From NCBI GenBank assembly GCA_028386065.3, contig JAKUCV010001646.1, forward strand, positions 62,001-126,000: 64,000 nt of DNA. Direction: 5' to 3'. The position numbers and the translations under genes are program-made. The DNA is from Turnera subulata (lineage: Eukaryota; Streptophyta; Magnoliopsida; Malpighiales; Passifloraceae). Positions 1 through 9,982 of the stretch are shown here, one piece after another (the first letter of the stretch is position 1; the number at the start of each line of letters is the position of its first letter). The notes under the pieces were generated by a model. That model did not search any database and was not told where the DNA came from. It worked only from the letters and a program-made list of their open reading frames with translations.

Positions 1-1004
1 GTCCGGGTCGACCTGACCCAGAGCCACGGCCCGACGTGTGAGACGTGTCGAGCACACATCCGGGTTGTCCTCAACCTGTGGATGGCTCACCTCGGGTCTC
101 TTCGAGCGACGACGAACGGCAGCGCAGCGAGCGGCGGATGGCGAGGCATCGGCGACGAGGCGGCTGGTGGCGCGACCTACTGTGGCTGTCGACGAGCGGT
201 AGGAGGAGGTGCAGCCCGTCGGGTTCAGAGCCGTGGACGGTGCGTCGGTCTGCGGAACTGGGAGGCGAGGGTGGCGTCAAGGCGGCGACGGCGAGAGGGA
301 GGCAATAGTGAGGGCGGTGTCCCGTGCGGCGGCGTAGTTCACTCCCTCGTGAACAGTGACCATGGTGAAGAGGAGGAAGGTGACGGTGACGTGGCGTGTT
401 TGGGTTGGGTGTTTGGTGTTTTTCTTCTTTTCCTTTTTTACTGATATGGGTTTTGTGTGATGAATTGTTGCACTGGTTTTGAATTTTTGCAGAGGAGGAG
501 ACGGGAAGGAAAAAAACTGGCAGTGGGTTTGCAGAGGATGAGTACTGGGTTCAGTTCTTCTTTGCAGGCAGAGAAATGGTGCACGGGAAAAGGAGAAGAA
601 AAGCAGAGAAAGAACCAAGGCATGCAGGACAAAGGCTCGGCACGGGCATGTACTAGCTATTCACATGCCTCACAGTGAATGGCGGCTGCAGCCCCCTCAC
701 TGTGCAGCATGTGAGGCGGGTTCTGTCCGGACCAGAAAATAACTAATGTACCCCCTTGACTTTATTTCTGGCCCGATAATTTGGGGTTAATCCCGACTTT
801 TCTAAAGATTCCTGGACCCGAAAAATTCCAACTTGATCGGGAAAATCCGTAGAAAAATCCCGAGCGTGGGACAAGGCTCGGTTTCGGAATCCGATGCACG
901 AATTACCATAAATTAATTACCCAAGATTAATTTAAATGGTAAATAACTGTAAAATAAATTTTACGATGACGGTAAAAACTTAAAAAATTACCCGAGCTGT
1001 TACA
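1..1004 (-). repeat. 5' part of a Tekay-type LTR, cut by the window edge
   Basis: Read on the minus strand, this begins at 1004 with TGTAACAGCTCGGGTAA, the terminus shared by the other LTRs here. It is clearly related to the gypsy 3' LTR at 20640-21559: the stretches around 700-900 and 21260-21460 match almost base for base. It lacks the LTR 3' end because the window starts inside it. The GC-rich section at 60-330 gives open frames on both strands, but these recur in sister LTRs and are not genes. No second target-site duplication can be checked. Confidence 0.8.
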
Positions 1005-1179
1005 TATAGTCACAAAGTTTGAGGTGGATAGTTTGATGGTACGAAGGATTTCAGTCTCTAGTAAAGTAATATCAGTGATCTATTAGTACAACAAGAGTTG
1101 ATGAAAACGCGCTTTAACAAGGAGAGAAAACAATAGGACATGAAGAATGGAGACTATGAGGAACTTGAGTAGTGATTTG

Positions 1180-1560
1180 TCAGTAGCATCAGATTGATAC
1201 TTGTACTAAATTTGAGGTACAGTGTGATGGAAGAGACATGTCCTGTAAAGCTGATAAAGAAACTGGTGGATATTTACATATTGAAGTCACCCACATACCA
1301 TTGTTCATGAAGATGGAGCTGTACTAGTTGAAGATACAACAAGGTACACATGTAGTAAATCACATTAATAGATTTAATAAATTAATTATTGAGTTAGCTA
1401 CGGTTGATTTGACATTTTTAGTGTCTCTACTACACTCATATGATAATTTGAGAAATTCATTATGTTGGGAAGTAGACTCGTTCGATTGCAGATGTGACAA
1501 TAGTTCGAATGGAGAATTTCAAATTGAACCAATCTGCCAGGTGAAGATATCGTTGTAGCT
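1180..1560 (+). pseudogene. Degenerate Ty1/copia gag fragment
   Basis: The plus-strand translation from about 1310 to 1470 (GTHVVNHINRFNKLIIELA, then a run ending LLHSYDNLRNSL) resembles the UBN2/retrotran_gag_2 region of Ty1/copia Gag, which has an N-x-F-N-K-L core followed by a SLP-SYD-L segment. There is no proper start codon and a stop lies just upstream, so it is dead. It is the left half of a copia element whose later coding parts resume at 5412, after the solo LTR at 1635-5411. Confidence 0.6.
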
Positions 1561-1965
1561 TAGGTTAAGCGTGGCAGGGGCCGTCATGGTCTAACCAGTT
1601 TTGAAAAAATTCTAGATCCGGTTCGAAAGGAAGATGAAGCGCCCCGACTCGTATTTACCGTACACAGTAAACACGTGCCGGAACTGTGACAACCCGACCA
1701 ATCAAACCCAGCATACAGTGTATAAAACATAACCCCTGGCTCGACAGCCCAAAAATATAAACTGCAATATGGCCCTACGGCCCAACATCAATAACAGCAG
1801 TAATAACTCAACTGGCCCAGTGGCCCAACAATAATAAAAGTATGCACAGCGGAAGACTTATAACTCACATGACGACACATGCAAAGCCCAATGCAACTAA
1901 TGGATCCGAGTCCTGTCCGAGGGTACGCTTCAGCTTGCCCCGTACGTTCCTGCACTACAAACAAC

Positions 1966-2034
1966 TCATCCTACAGGATGAAACCCCGCAGGCGAGGGGT
2001 GAGTCCGAAGCGCTCACCGACGAAAGATAAACAG
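1966..2034 (-). other. Conserved structured LTR block (copy 1 of 9)
   Basis: This roughly 65-nt block is the best-conserved stretch among otherwise divergent LTRs. In sense direction it contains a GGTGAG...CTCACC hairpin and then CCTGCGGG-TTTCAT-CCTGTAGG, another potential hairpin. Other copies lie near 19255, 30886, 34377, 39671, 43650, 45528, 60048 and 62350. Its function is unknown. Confidence 0.6.
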
Positions 2035-2376
2035 TGATATATAATCAACCATAATACTTTCGAAATAAACACAACAATCACAACAATAAGCACAAACAAT
2101 CACATCACAAGGATACTGCCAAAACGACTAACACGTACTACACGACAGAGGAATCCAAACTCAAACAACACATCAGAGGAATCCAACACGAACTACATAA
2201 CAGGGAAACCAACACAAACAACACGATAGAGGAATCCTACTAAATCATGTCAAAGCCAAGACCAAATGAATACTTATAAATTTTTATTACCAATTTTATC
2301 TTCCGAGCCCGTCACTGGACAAGCTAGGGTCGTACCTGGTTATTAACTAATTCTGGATTGCAAGCCCCACCACAAT

Positions 2377-2616
2377 CCGGGATCAACATCCCCATATCAC
2401 AAATCCGGGATCAACATCCCAATATCTCAAATCCGGGATCAACATCCCAATATCTCAAATCCGGGATCAACATCCCAATATCACAAATCCGGGGTCAACA
2501 CCCCAATATCACAAATCCGGGATCAACATCCCAATATCACAAATCCGGGATCAACATCCCAATATCACAAATCCGGGGTCAACACCCCAATATCACAAAT
2601 CCGGGGTTAACACCCC
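2377..2616 (-). repeat. Nine-unit array of 28-bp mini-hairpin repeats
   Basis: Nine units, each a 16-bp dyad (CCGGGATCAACATCCC type) plus a 12-bp spacer. Six units read GGGAT-CAAC-ATCCC, two GGGGT-CAAC-ACCCC and one GGGGT-TAAC-ACCCC, so both stem arms change together. An open frame crosses the array, but 28 is not a multiple of three and the frame is not conserved elsewhere, so the array is best read as noncoding structure. Confidence 0.85.
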
Positions 2617-4659
2617 AACCAACCAACCAACCCACTGGCCATGACACCACAGGACTAGTCTCTAACCATCTAGTCGTACCACTACTTTCCAGGTGACAAT
2701 TATATCATCATCTCAATTTCAGTTTCAGTTCCATTCCCAATACTCATTATTCTTTTCCCAATTATCCACATTGACCAGTTCATCATTATCCTCTACACTA
2801 TATCACAAATCCATTAACATAGTCTAACATCAACAACAACAACATCACACCAGTCATAATCATCACAGATTATTTCTCAAGCTCAACCAATCCGCAATTT
2901 CATATCACTAATTACACACAATTAACAGTACAACAGTTATTCACAGTATCCACATGATCAATCCACACAGTCCAGCAACTGCAACAACATCCATGGCAAT
3001 CAAATAACTAACAAGGAAAATTTCAACGGTTCAATCAAACAACAAAGCATACACAGTATTACGGGCACATATCAAGGGTTATCCATCCTCACCTGGTATG
3101 CCTCTGAAACTGCTATCCGGTCAAACCTCAATGTCCCTATATACATATATGGCAACACAATCACTTATAATGCACACCGAAGAATGCAATGCATGAGATT
3201 ATTTTATTATTCGGCTTATCCACGATTATCATCGTTATCGTTGTTCCCGAATCGTTTCCATTAAATGTTACTTTTACGGTTGTAAAATAATTATATCCTA
3301 TAAAATACTTGTAGCCGATATCATAATATGAAGTAGATAGCATTTCATAATACAATCTTTTCCAATAAAATAACACCATGTAAACAACGGTTGTAATAAT
3401 TAAAGTAGTGAAATCGTCAAGTACACAATAATAATCATACTTGTAATATTTCCGATAGCAAAGCTGTTAAATGGGAATAGTGTCGTCGGAAATTAATTTG
3501 CACAGACGGTATATGGTATAAAATATCCGTATCATAATGTTGTAAAGTAATATTTATAAATTCATATATCATTATATAACCGATAATTATAAATGGGGTA
3601 AAGATAATAATATTATCAGAACTCGTTATATAACATAACACACGTACGTATTACGTTAAATTAATATAGCTCATACTAGTAAAATCTTTAGATGGGATAA
3701 TATAATGGATATAATATTTCATCAAAATAACACTGCTCTATCATAGTTCCGGTACATAAGAAATTATATAAACATATCGTGGTCATAAAATAAATCATGT
3801 GGGGGTTATATATTAGACATAGTTAAATCCAAATTCAATCGTTTTAATCCGTAGTTTATATCATTAACCTCTTACTTATATAATTCGTCCATGTATTTCT
3901 CTTATCTATCGGTTTCGTTATTACGTCCGTCAAATGCATATATATCACGGTAACATGGGCCTTAGCACGTTCGGCCCGTTTCCGAGTCCGTGTGCAAACC
4001 GAGCCCAAACCCGAGCTCATGGTATAAATCGAGTCCAAGGAATTACCCAAAGATCGGTTTCCGGGCTCGCCGGAAAATTCCCGGAACTCGCCGGAACCTC
4101 GCCATCACTGTTCACGGCAGCCCCCAAAACAACCCAAAGTCTTCTGCTACTGTTCACCGCCCAGCAAAACATCAAAACCATCCCACCAGAACAATTTCCC
4201 GTCCTTCAACACCATCATCACATCCCCAATAACAGCAACAACACCACCGTAACCACTGCCAATTCCACCAAAGAAAATACCCAACATCCATCCAACAACA
4301 ACAATCCCACAAGTAACGTGGAACACAAAACAGAAAGGAATTAGCCCACTAGATCCGGTTCAAGAAAGAAATTGAGGAAGGAAAGAGGCAGAAGTGGCTT
4401 GTCGGGTCTTACCCACTCACAACGTGGTCGGCGACGATGGGGCAGCGAGAGGAGAGAGCGGCAGCAGAGAGCGGCGTGAGTTGAGAAGTCGTGGCCGAGG
4501 GTGAGGAGAAGCAGCGGACGGCGACTGGGTTGTGACGAGCTCGAGTTCTGCTCCTTGGTGGTGACGAGCCCGACTCGTCTGTGGCGGCGGTCACGAGCAG
4601 CGACGGCGTCGAGGAAGGAACGACGGCGGCTGGCTGGTGGCGATGACAACAGAAGCGGG

Positions 4660-5145
4660 GGCAAGAGGAAATGGGAAAAGGGAAAGAGGAGGAAGAAAAG
4701 TGAAGAGGAAGAAGATGGTGTCGGTGATGGTGTTTCAGAGGGAGGCAAAAGAAGAAGGGACAGGGGAGAAGGAGATTAGAGGGTGATGGCGAGAGAGAGG
4801 GGAAGGAGGGGTAGTGAAGAGGGATTGGTAGGGAGGAATAAAAGGAAGAGAGATAGGTGAGGGAGTCGGGGGGGGGTGTGCTGTGATGTGGATGAAGAAG
4901 ACAAGGAGAATAAAGGGGAAAAGATGGAAAGAAAGAGAGAGGAGGGTATTGGCCGGCAGGGGTTCACGAGAAAGGAAAAAAAAAAAGAAAGGCGGGCCGG
5001 CGGCTGAGGGTAAACAGGGAAGGAAGAGAAAAAGAAAAGAAAAGAGAAATTGAGAGGAAGAAGACAAGGAAGAAAAGAAAGAAAAAGAGAAAAGAGAAGG
5101 AAAAGAAAGAAAAGAAAAGAAGAAAAGGAAGAGGGGCGGGGCAAA
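4660..5145 (-). repeat. Purine/pyrimidine-biased tract in LTR leader
   Basis: Almost pure A/G on the plus strand (C/T in the LTR sense). Long open frames here encode only S/F/L/P-rich or R/K/E-rich low-complexity peptides and are not genes. The tract lies between the LTR start and the GC-rich leader, as in sister LTRs. Confidence 0.8.
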
Positions 5146-5411
5146 TCGTAATTTTCCGTCCCGAGTCCAAAAATATGACTTGGGCTCGAAAAATTCGATT
5201 AATCCTCCTGAGCATCGACCAACTCTCGGAACTGAAAACCGAGGCTCAGTTAGTTAGGAAGACACTCCCGAGCGCGGGAAAACTCTCGGTTTCGTAAAAC
5301 GACTCCCGATTTACCTTGAATTAATTACCCAAGATTAATTCATTTGGTAAATCACTGTATAACGAATTTAACAGTCCCAGTAAAAATCCAAATTTTACCC
5401 GGGCTGTTACA

Positions 5412-6110
5412 GAAGAGTTGATTATAGAGATAAGGAGTATCATTATTGCCACAAGAAAGACCATATCCTGTTTTATTGCGAGCGAATAAAAAAGGTTATG
5501 GAAGAACTAAAGAAAAATCATAAAAAAGTCTTGGTGAGACTAGATTGTTGAAGATGATTCGGATGGTAATGTTTTCCTGATACAAGAAAGAAAAGGTGAG
5601 GATATTGTTGAAGATTCATAAATTTTAGACTTTAACTGTTACTTTCATATTTTTGCAAATAAGGAATAGTTGAGTTGCTGCAAGCCATGCAGTAGTGACA
5701 GAGAAACAATAGTATTGGGGGATAACCATGAATTAAACATTCATAATGTTGGTAGTGTGAAGATTAAAATACACGATGGTTTTGTGAAAACTTTTAAGTA
5801 ATGTGAGGCACGAGCCAAAGCTTAGTAAAAACTTAATCTCCTTTGGTAGGTTTGATTCGAGTGGATGTGATTTTTCTTCTTGAGGTGGATTTTTGAAAAT
5901 TACCAATGCCGCCTTGATAATTATGATGAAGGAATTGATAGAGAAAAATCTTTATAGGTTGATTGGTGTAAAATGAAAAGTAGCTTAAATGTTGAGCTTA
6001 TGCAAGCAAAAAGTATGATATTATTGCATCCAACTAGAGGAATGTTCATTTTGTAATGATGACAAGTGGCAACAAAGAGTATCCCTTCGTGGGAGTTTCC
6101 CGGGGGAAGG
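5412..6110 (+). pseudogene. Degenerate Ty1/copia zinc knuckle, protease and pre-integrase remnant
   Basis: The plus-strand reading resumes the copia element. Near 5430-5480 a CHKKDHILFYC segment resembles the retroviral CCHC knuckle with its first cysteine lost. Near 5630-5870 the translation resembles the protease/GAG-pre-integrase part of Ty1/copia (a diverged ILD-x-x-x-x-F-H-like segment, then GDN and VKIKIHDGFVKT). Several stops and frame changes make it non-functional. Integrase, RT and RNase H are not visible; host-like DNA begins after about 6110. Confidence 0.6.
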
Positions 6111-6127
6111 AATTAATCACTGTGTCC

Positions 6128-6270
6128 GACAGTGGATACTCTGGCTAGACCAAAAAAAGAAGACGGAAGCAAACACGACAGTGGATACCCTGGCTAGACC
6201 AAAAAAAGAAGACGGAAGCAAACACGAGTCAAGAAGACGGAAGTAAACACGAGTCAAGAAGACGCAAGTT
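6128..6270 (+). repeat. Short tandem repeats (2 x 49 bp, then 2 x about 25 bp)
   Basis: A 49-bp unit starting GACAGTGGATACYCTGG is repeated at 6128-6176 and 6177-6225 with one difference. It is followed by two roughly 25-bp units starting GAGTCAAGAAGACG (6226-6250 and 6251-6270). This looks like slippage or unequal exchange in the tail of the decayed copia element. Confidence 0.85.
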
Positions 6271-8347
6271 ATGAAGAACACTAAATACAATTCAACCCAA
6301 TATGTTGTATTTAGGCTTAAATTTACTAGGCTCTTAATAAGAAAAGAGAGAAGCGTCAGTTGGTTGACACTTTAACCGACCTATTTATAATATTTTGTGG
6401 GGTGTGTAGTGTTGCGGCAAAAAGACAGGATAAAGCATTGGCGGCTGACAAAATTGTTGTAGTTGTGTTGCAGCCACTGCAAAAAATAGTAGAGCTTGTC
6501 TTTAGATAGTTTTTTTTTTTTTTGTGGTGAGTAGATTTTGAGATTTGCACACTTCAAAGGTCTGTTCATACATTCTCCAGGAGGTTTGTATTAATACTTA
6601 TATTAATAAAATTTGAAACCCATGAAAGATAAGTTTAATGTCGAAACACATTAAATTCCAAACACCATAAATTCTTGTGTCAATTTTATCGTGCAAAACT
6701 TCCTTCAAGTGGCATCTCAATGAGTTACAATAACCTAAAGGGAGAGTATATATAGCGAACAAAACTTTCTATAAGACTATTACTACCAAACCTCTCTGGG
6801 AAACTAAAATAACTGAAGAAGAACAATGCAAAAATGATTTCTTTTTATCCATTCCTTTTGATGAGCGAATAGCGGATTTTAAAGAGCAGAACAAAGATAC
6901 AACTTACCAAACAGTTTTTTTTTTTTTAGGAGCACCATAGAATTTACAACTCCTTTGCTTTCTTTTTGTAATTGACGCTTTAAAAATATTAGTTCGCATG
7001 ATAATAAGACAATTAACCTATGCATAAGTATAGCATCAGCATGCACATTATATCATAATTAAATTTACAACTCCTTCCTCTTCTTTTAAGAAGAAGATGA
7101 CATGGCTTGTAATTACTACGTGGCTTGGAATTTGAAATGAGACATCAACACAACTTTATCCTTAACGCGTATTCGATTCCCAGAAAGGATTTGAATATTT
7201 TTATTTCTAGTCACTTTCTAGCCACATAAACAAATAGGAATTTCGGGTTCGAGTTTTCGTATGTGCAAAAGAATTTTATTAGGAGATTCACTTATCATAA
7301 CCGAATATACGACTCCGTAGAATCCAGATTAAAGCTCCGATTACCTAATGCGAAACCAAAAAAATAGAATACTTTATTACTTCTTGTAGACATGAAGTCA
7401 AGAGAGGGTGTCGGGGAAACTACAACTTCCACCAGAAAAAAAAAAAAATCAATGTGATAATTACGTAAAAGTATACTCTTCATTTGAGAACATGAAGAAG
7501 AAGCATAATAATAATAATACCATTGAAATCATCTTCTTAAGGATCAACATGTCAAGTTTGAAGGTATTTGAAAGGGTCTTTGAACTACTACTATTCCATT
7601 TTTGATTGAAAGACCAAGTTTTTTTTAAAAAAAATTGTTAGAGGCCTGGGTGATTAATAATTAGGGGAATAGTGGGTAGGGTTCTTCCTGCCAAAACACA
7701 CACTGAATATCTCATTTAAAAAAAAAAAAAACAACACATCGAATAATTCTGACTTCATCCTACTCATCTCCTTTACAAATGTCCAACCCATCCCATTACT
7801 AGTTTATCCACAGAAGGTGTCTTTTAGAATGATTGTATTATAGAGTCCGTTTTTCAATGCTGACTCAACGTACCAAAAATACAAATACCCTGAATTCCTC
7901 CTCCTGATCAGACTTACTGTACTTACTACTACGATCCAATAAAAATCACAGCCCTGGATCAAACCCCTGTTTGTACCAAATGAAATGACTGTCCACTTAC
8001 ATTTACTGACTTACAATTCCTCTTGCATAAACCTTTCATTTTCTCTTCCGATCATATGCATGCAAGTAGCCAAGTACAAGACCCTTGTCTAGTGGTCAAG
8101 TATTTTAGTAGCACTCTCTTAAAATTAGCCAACTTGTCGAAAGTAATCTTAGGGGCGCTGTGAAACTTACATTTGCATATCTCAGTTTAATTAGCGATGT
8201 AAGGATTTTTTTCCTTTGTCTAAAGCGTAGAAATTTTCCATTGAAGTACAAATTATCCTCTTTGGTTGGATAGGGGGACAAGAACTCCGAGCTGGAGGAG
8301 GACATATACATTTGAGTGCTGCTTTTCTTTGCTACCCAGTCTGCTAC
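6271..8347. other. Intergenic DNA without a recognisable gene
   Basis: AT-rich sequence with several T- or A-runs (6511-6524, 6917-6928, 7717-7729). Open frames are short and low-complexity. I see no coding signal, terminal repeats or structural RNA. Confidence 0.5.
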
Positions 8348-8821
8348 TTTTTTTTTGGGAGAAAGGGTGGCTCTAGGCCTTGATTAAGATTAATTAGCAA
8401 TAACGTTGCATGGACGAGCCACGCTCCTTACATCATCCAGCAATAAAGAAAAACACTCGACAGGTGCAGAATTTAAATAGTGAAGACCAACAACAAATGA
8501 AAAACCCAGCGTTGCCAGACAGTCAGCCACCATATTGGCCTCGCGATACACATGTACCAGCTTTGTTCGCCACTGCCGCGAAAGCCATTGGGTGATCGAC
8601 ATTACCATGGACCGATAAGCTACCGGCACCACCACCTTCCTCAATAGCATGTCCACAACCACCCGAGAGTCCGACTCCACAATAACACTCCTGCAACCAA
8701 GGGCCCATGCCAAGGTCAGGCCATCAAGTATACCCCATAACGCCGCAGTGATGACTGATCCGATCCCAATATGATGAACAAATTCGCAATGCAAGGATTT
8801 GCTTCTAGGGTCAAATGACAA
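8348..8821 (-). pseudogene. 5'-truncated LINE 3' end encoding an RNase H-like tail
   Basis: The minus-strand frame (8821 to 8390, 143 codons) resembles the RNase H (RVT_3) domain at the C terminus of some plant LINE ORF2 proteins: an ALWGILDGLTLAWALG helix, the SDS motif (VIVESDSRVVVDML) and the terminal HVYREANMVADCLA helix. The first catalytic strand is missing, so it cannot be a complete nuclease. After the stop come about 40 bp and then nine A's (8348-8357 on the minus strand), which fits a retroposed LINE 3' end. I find no clear target-site duplication. It could also be a fragment of a stand-alone RNase H-like gene. Confidence 0.65.
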
Positions 8822-9206
8822 TAATTACTGATGAGCATTCCTCTAAATACAAAGGATTATTGGGTTTTAATGAGATTAATTAGATTTTTAATTTGTAACT
8901 ACCTGTCTAAGGCTTTTATCCAACATATTATTATGAGGTTCTCTTCTAGTGATGTTTTTTTTTTCTACATTAGAGTCTTATAAATTATTCAAATCAGAAC
9001 ACTTGTTAATTAGCCGTGTGTGATGTTCTTTTTTGTGATTAGTAATACAAAAAAAAAGGGCTTTGGCATCATCCTCTGAGCTCAATCATTAATTCACCCA
9101 TTAAGTGAAAAGTCATATTGAGCTGTATTGTACAAAAAGGGGGAAAATATGGACGAATTATATAAATAGCTTAGTGCTTATTATTTCACTACCACCCCCA
9201 GTAATA

Positions 9207-9260
9207 TCTCTCCTTGCGGTATGTTTTTTTTTTTTTGGTCGAGTCTCTCCTTGTTATGTT
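9207..9260 (-). mobile_element. Micro-retroposon: poly(A) plus a few nt between duplicated target
   Basis: TCTCTCCTTG-CGG-TATGTT at the left and TCTCTCCTTG-T-TATGTT at the right (9244-9260) flank an insert that reads CTCGACC followed by A's on the minus strand. The duplication has diverged by a small indel. It looks like a LINE-driven insertion truncated almost to its tail. Confidence 0.55.
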
Positions 9261-9345
9261 GGGTGCAAGGGAGGTGGTAATTAATATGTCCATGGCTAAC
9301 TTAAGATTGGCAAATGACAGCATTAGTTAAGTTTTAATTGGTAGT

Positions 9346-9395
9346 AATAAATGCTTAATTTTTTTATTTTTTTTTTGCCGAATAAATGCTTAATT
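9346..9395 (-). mobile_element. Micro-retroposon with 15-bp TSD
   Basis: AATAAATGCTTAATT occurs at 9346-9360 and again, identically, at 9381-9395. The 20-bp insert between them reads CGGC followed by an A-rich tail on the minus strand. The length of the duplication and the poly(A) side fit target-primed reverse transcription. Confidence 0.7.
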
Positions 9396-9982
9396 AGTAG
9401 TCGCCCAAGAATTTTCTACTAACATGAACTTAGCTTAGCTTAGGTAGCATATGCATATGTAGTACCTATGGGTCACTTTCAAGACTAGTCACTCTTTTCT
9501 CTTTCCATCATCCAAGCTTCCTCCATCACGTGACATCCCCAACAATTATAGATATGGAGAACCAAGAAATGAACAAAAAAACAGAGAAGGGAAAGCGACT
9601 GTTTTTCACCAGCAAACAAAGAAAACCCAAGAACCCAAAAAAGAAAATCCTCTCTCCCTCTCTCTCTTTCTCCATAACATCTAGTGAGATAGTCATAGTA
9701 CATAGGTAGATAGTGTGAGAGAGAAGGGTACACTGTCTTTCACTGTCTTGTGTCTGTTAAGAAGAGAAAGTGAAAACAGACCAGAGAGAAGAGAAAAAAA
9801 TAAAAATAAAAAAGAAGCAAAGGGCATCTCTCTTTTGCTTCCCTTGCAGCGAACTACTAACTATCTCAGGCCCCCTTAGCTTCTGCTCTTACACAGAGAG
9901 AAAGAGAGAGAGTGTGTGTGTGTGTGTTTGTGTCCTAAGTGTCTTTAAGTGTGTTAAGTGTGTAGTTATATATAAGCAGGAA

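Larger units (their letters stand above)
1635..5411 (-). mobile_element. Solo LTR, about 3.8 kb, with perfect 5-bp TSD
   Basis: Minus-strand LTR running from TGTAACAGCCCGGG (RC of the end at 5411) to GGGGCGCTTCA (RC of 1635). The 5 bases before it (1630-1634, GAAGA) recur directly after it (5412-5416), the duplication left by an LTR-retrotransposon integrase. There is no internal domain, so the internal part and one LTR were probably lost by LTR-LTR recombination. In sense order it holds a pyrimidine-rich tract (5140-4660), a GC-rich leader (about 4740-4400), a long AT-rich middle, a conserved block near 3130-3060, the mini-hairpin array (2616-2377) and the conserved structured block (2034-1966). 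It interrupts a decayed copia element. Confidence 0.9.
8822..9982 (+). promoter_or_regulatory. Upstream and 5' leader region of GIF1
   Basis: No coding region is seen here. A TATA-like stretch (TATATAAATAGC) lies near 9157-9168, but it would imply a leader of roughly 800 nt, so it may not be the real core promoter. CT-rich microsatellites (9650-9672) and an (AG)n(TG)n run (9893-9929) lie close to the start codon, a common arrangement in plant 5' leaders. Two micro-retroposition scars are listed separately. The transcription start cannot be fixed from sequence. Confidence 0.4.

Noticed and set aside
1971..2034. Possible hammerhead ribozyme in the conserved LTR block (GATGA, GAGTCC and GACGAA pieces)
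   Set aside because: The obligatory CUGANGA core and correctly placed GAA next to a matching stem III cleavage site are absent on both strands. Only simple hairpins can be supported.
2358..2696. 112-codon ORF with an INIPISQIR-like repeated peptide over the hairpin array
   Set aside because: The DNA repeat is 28 bp, so the peptide pattern shifts frame between units and is not kept in other LTR arrays.
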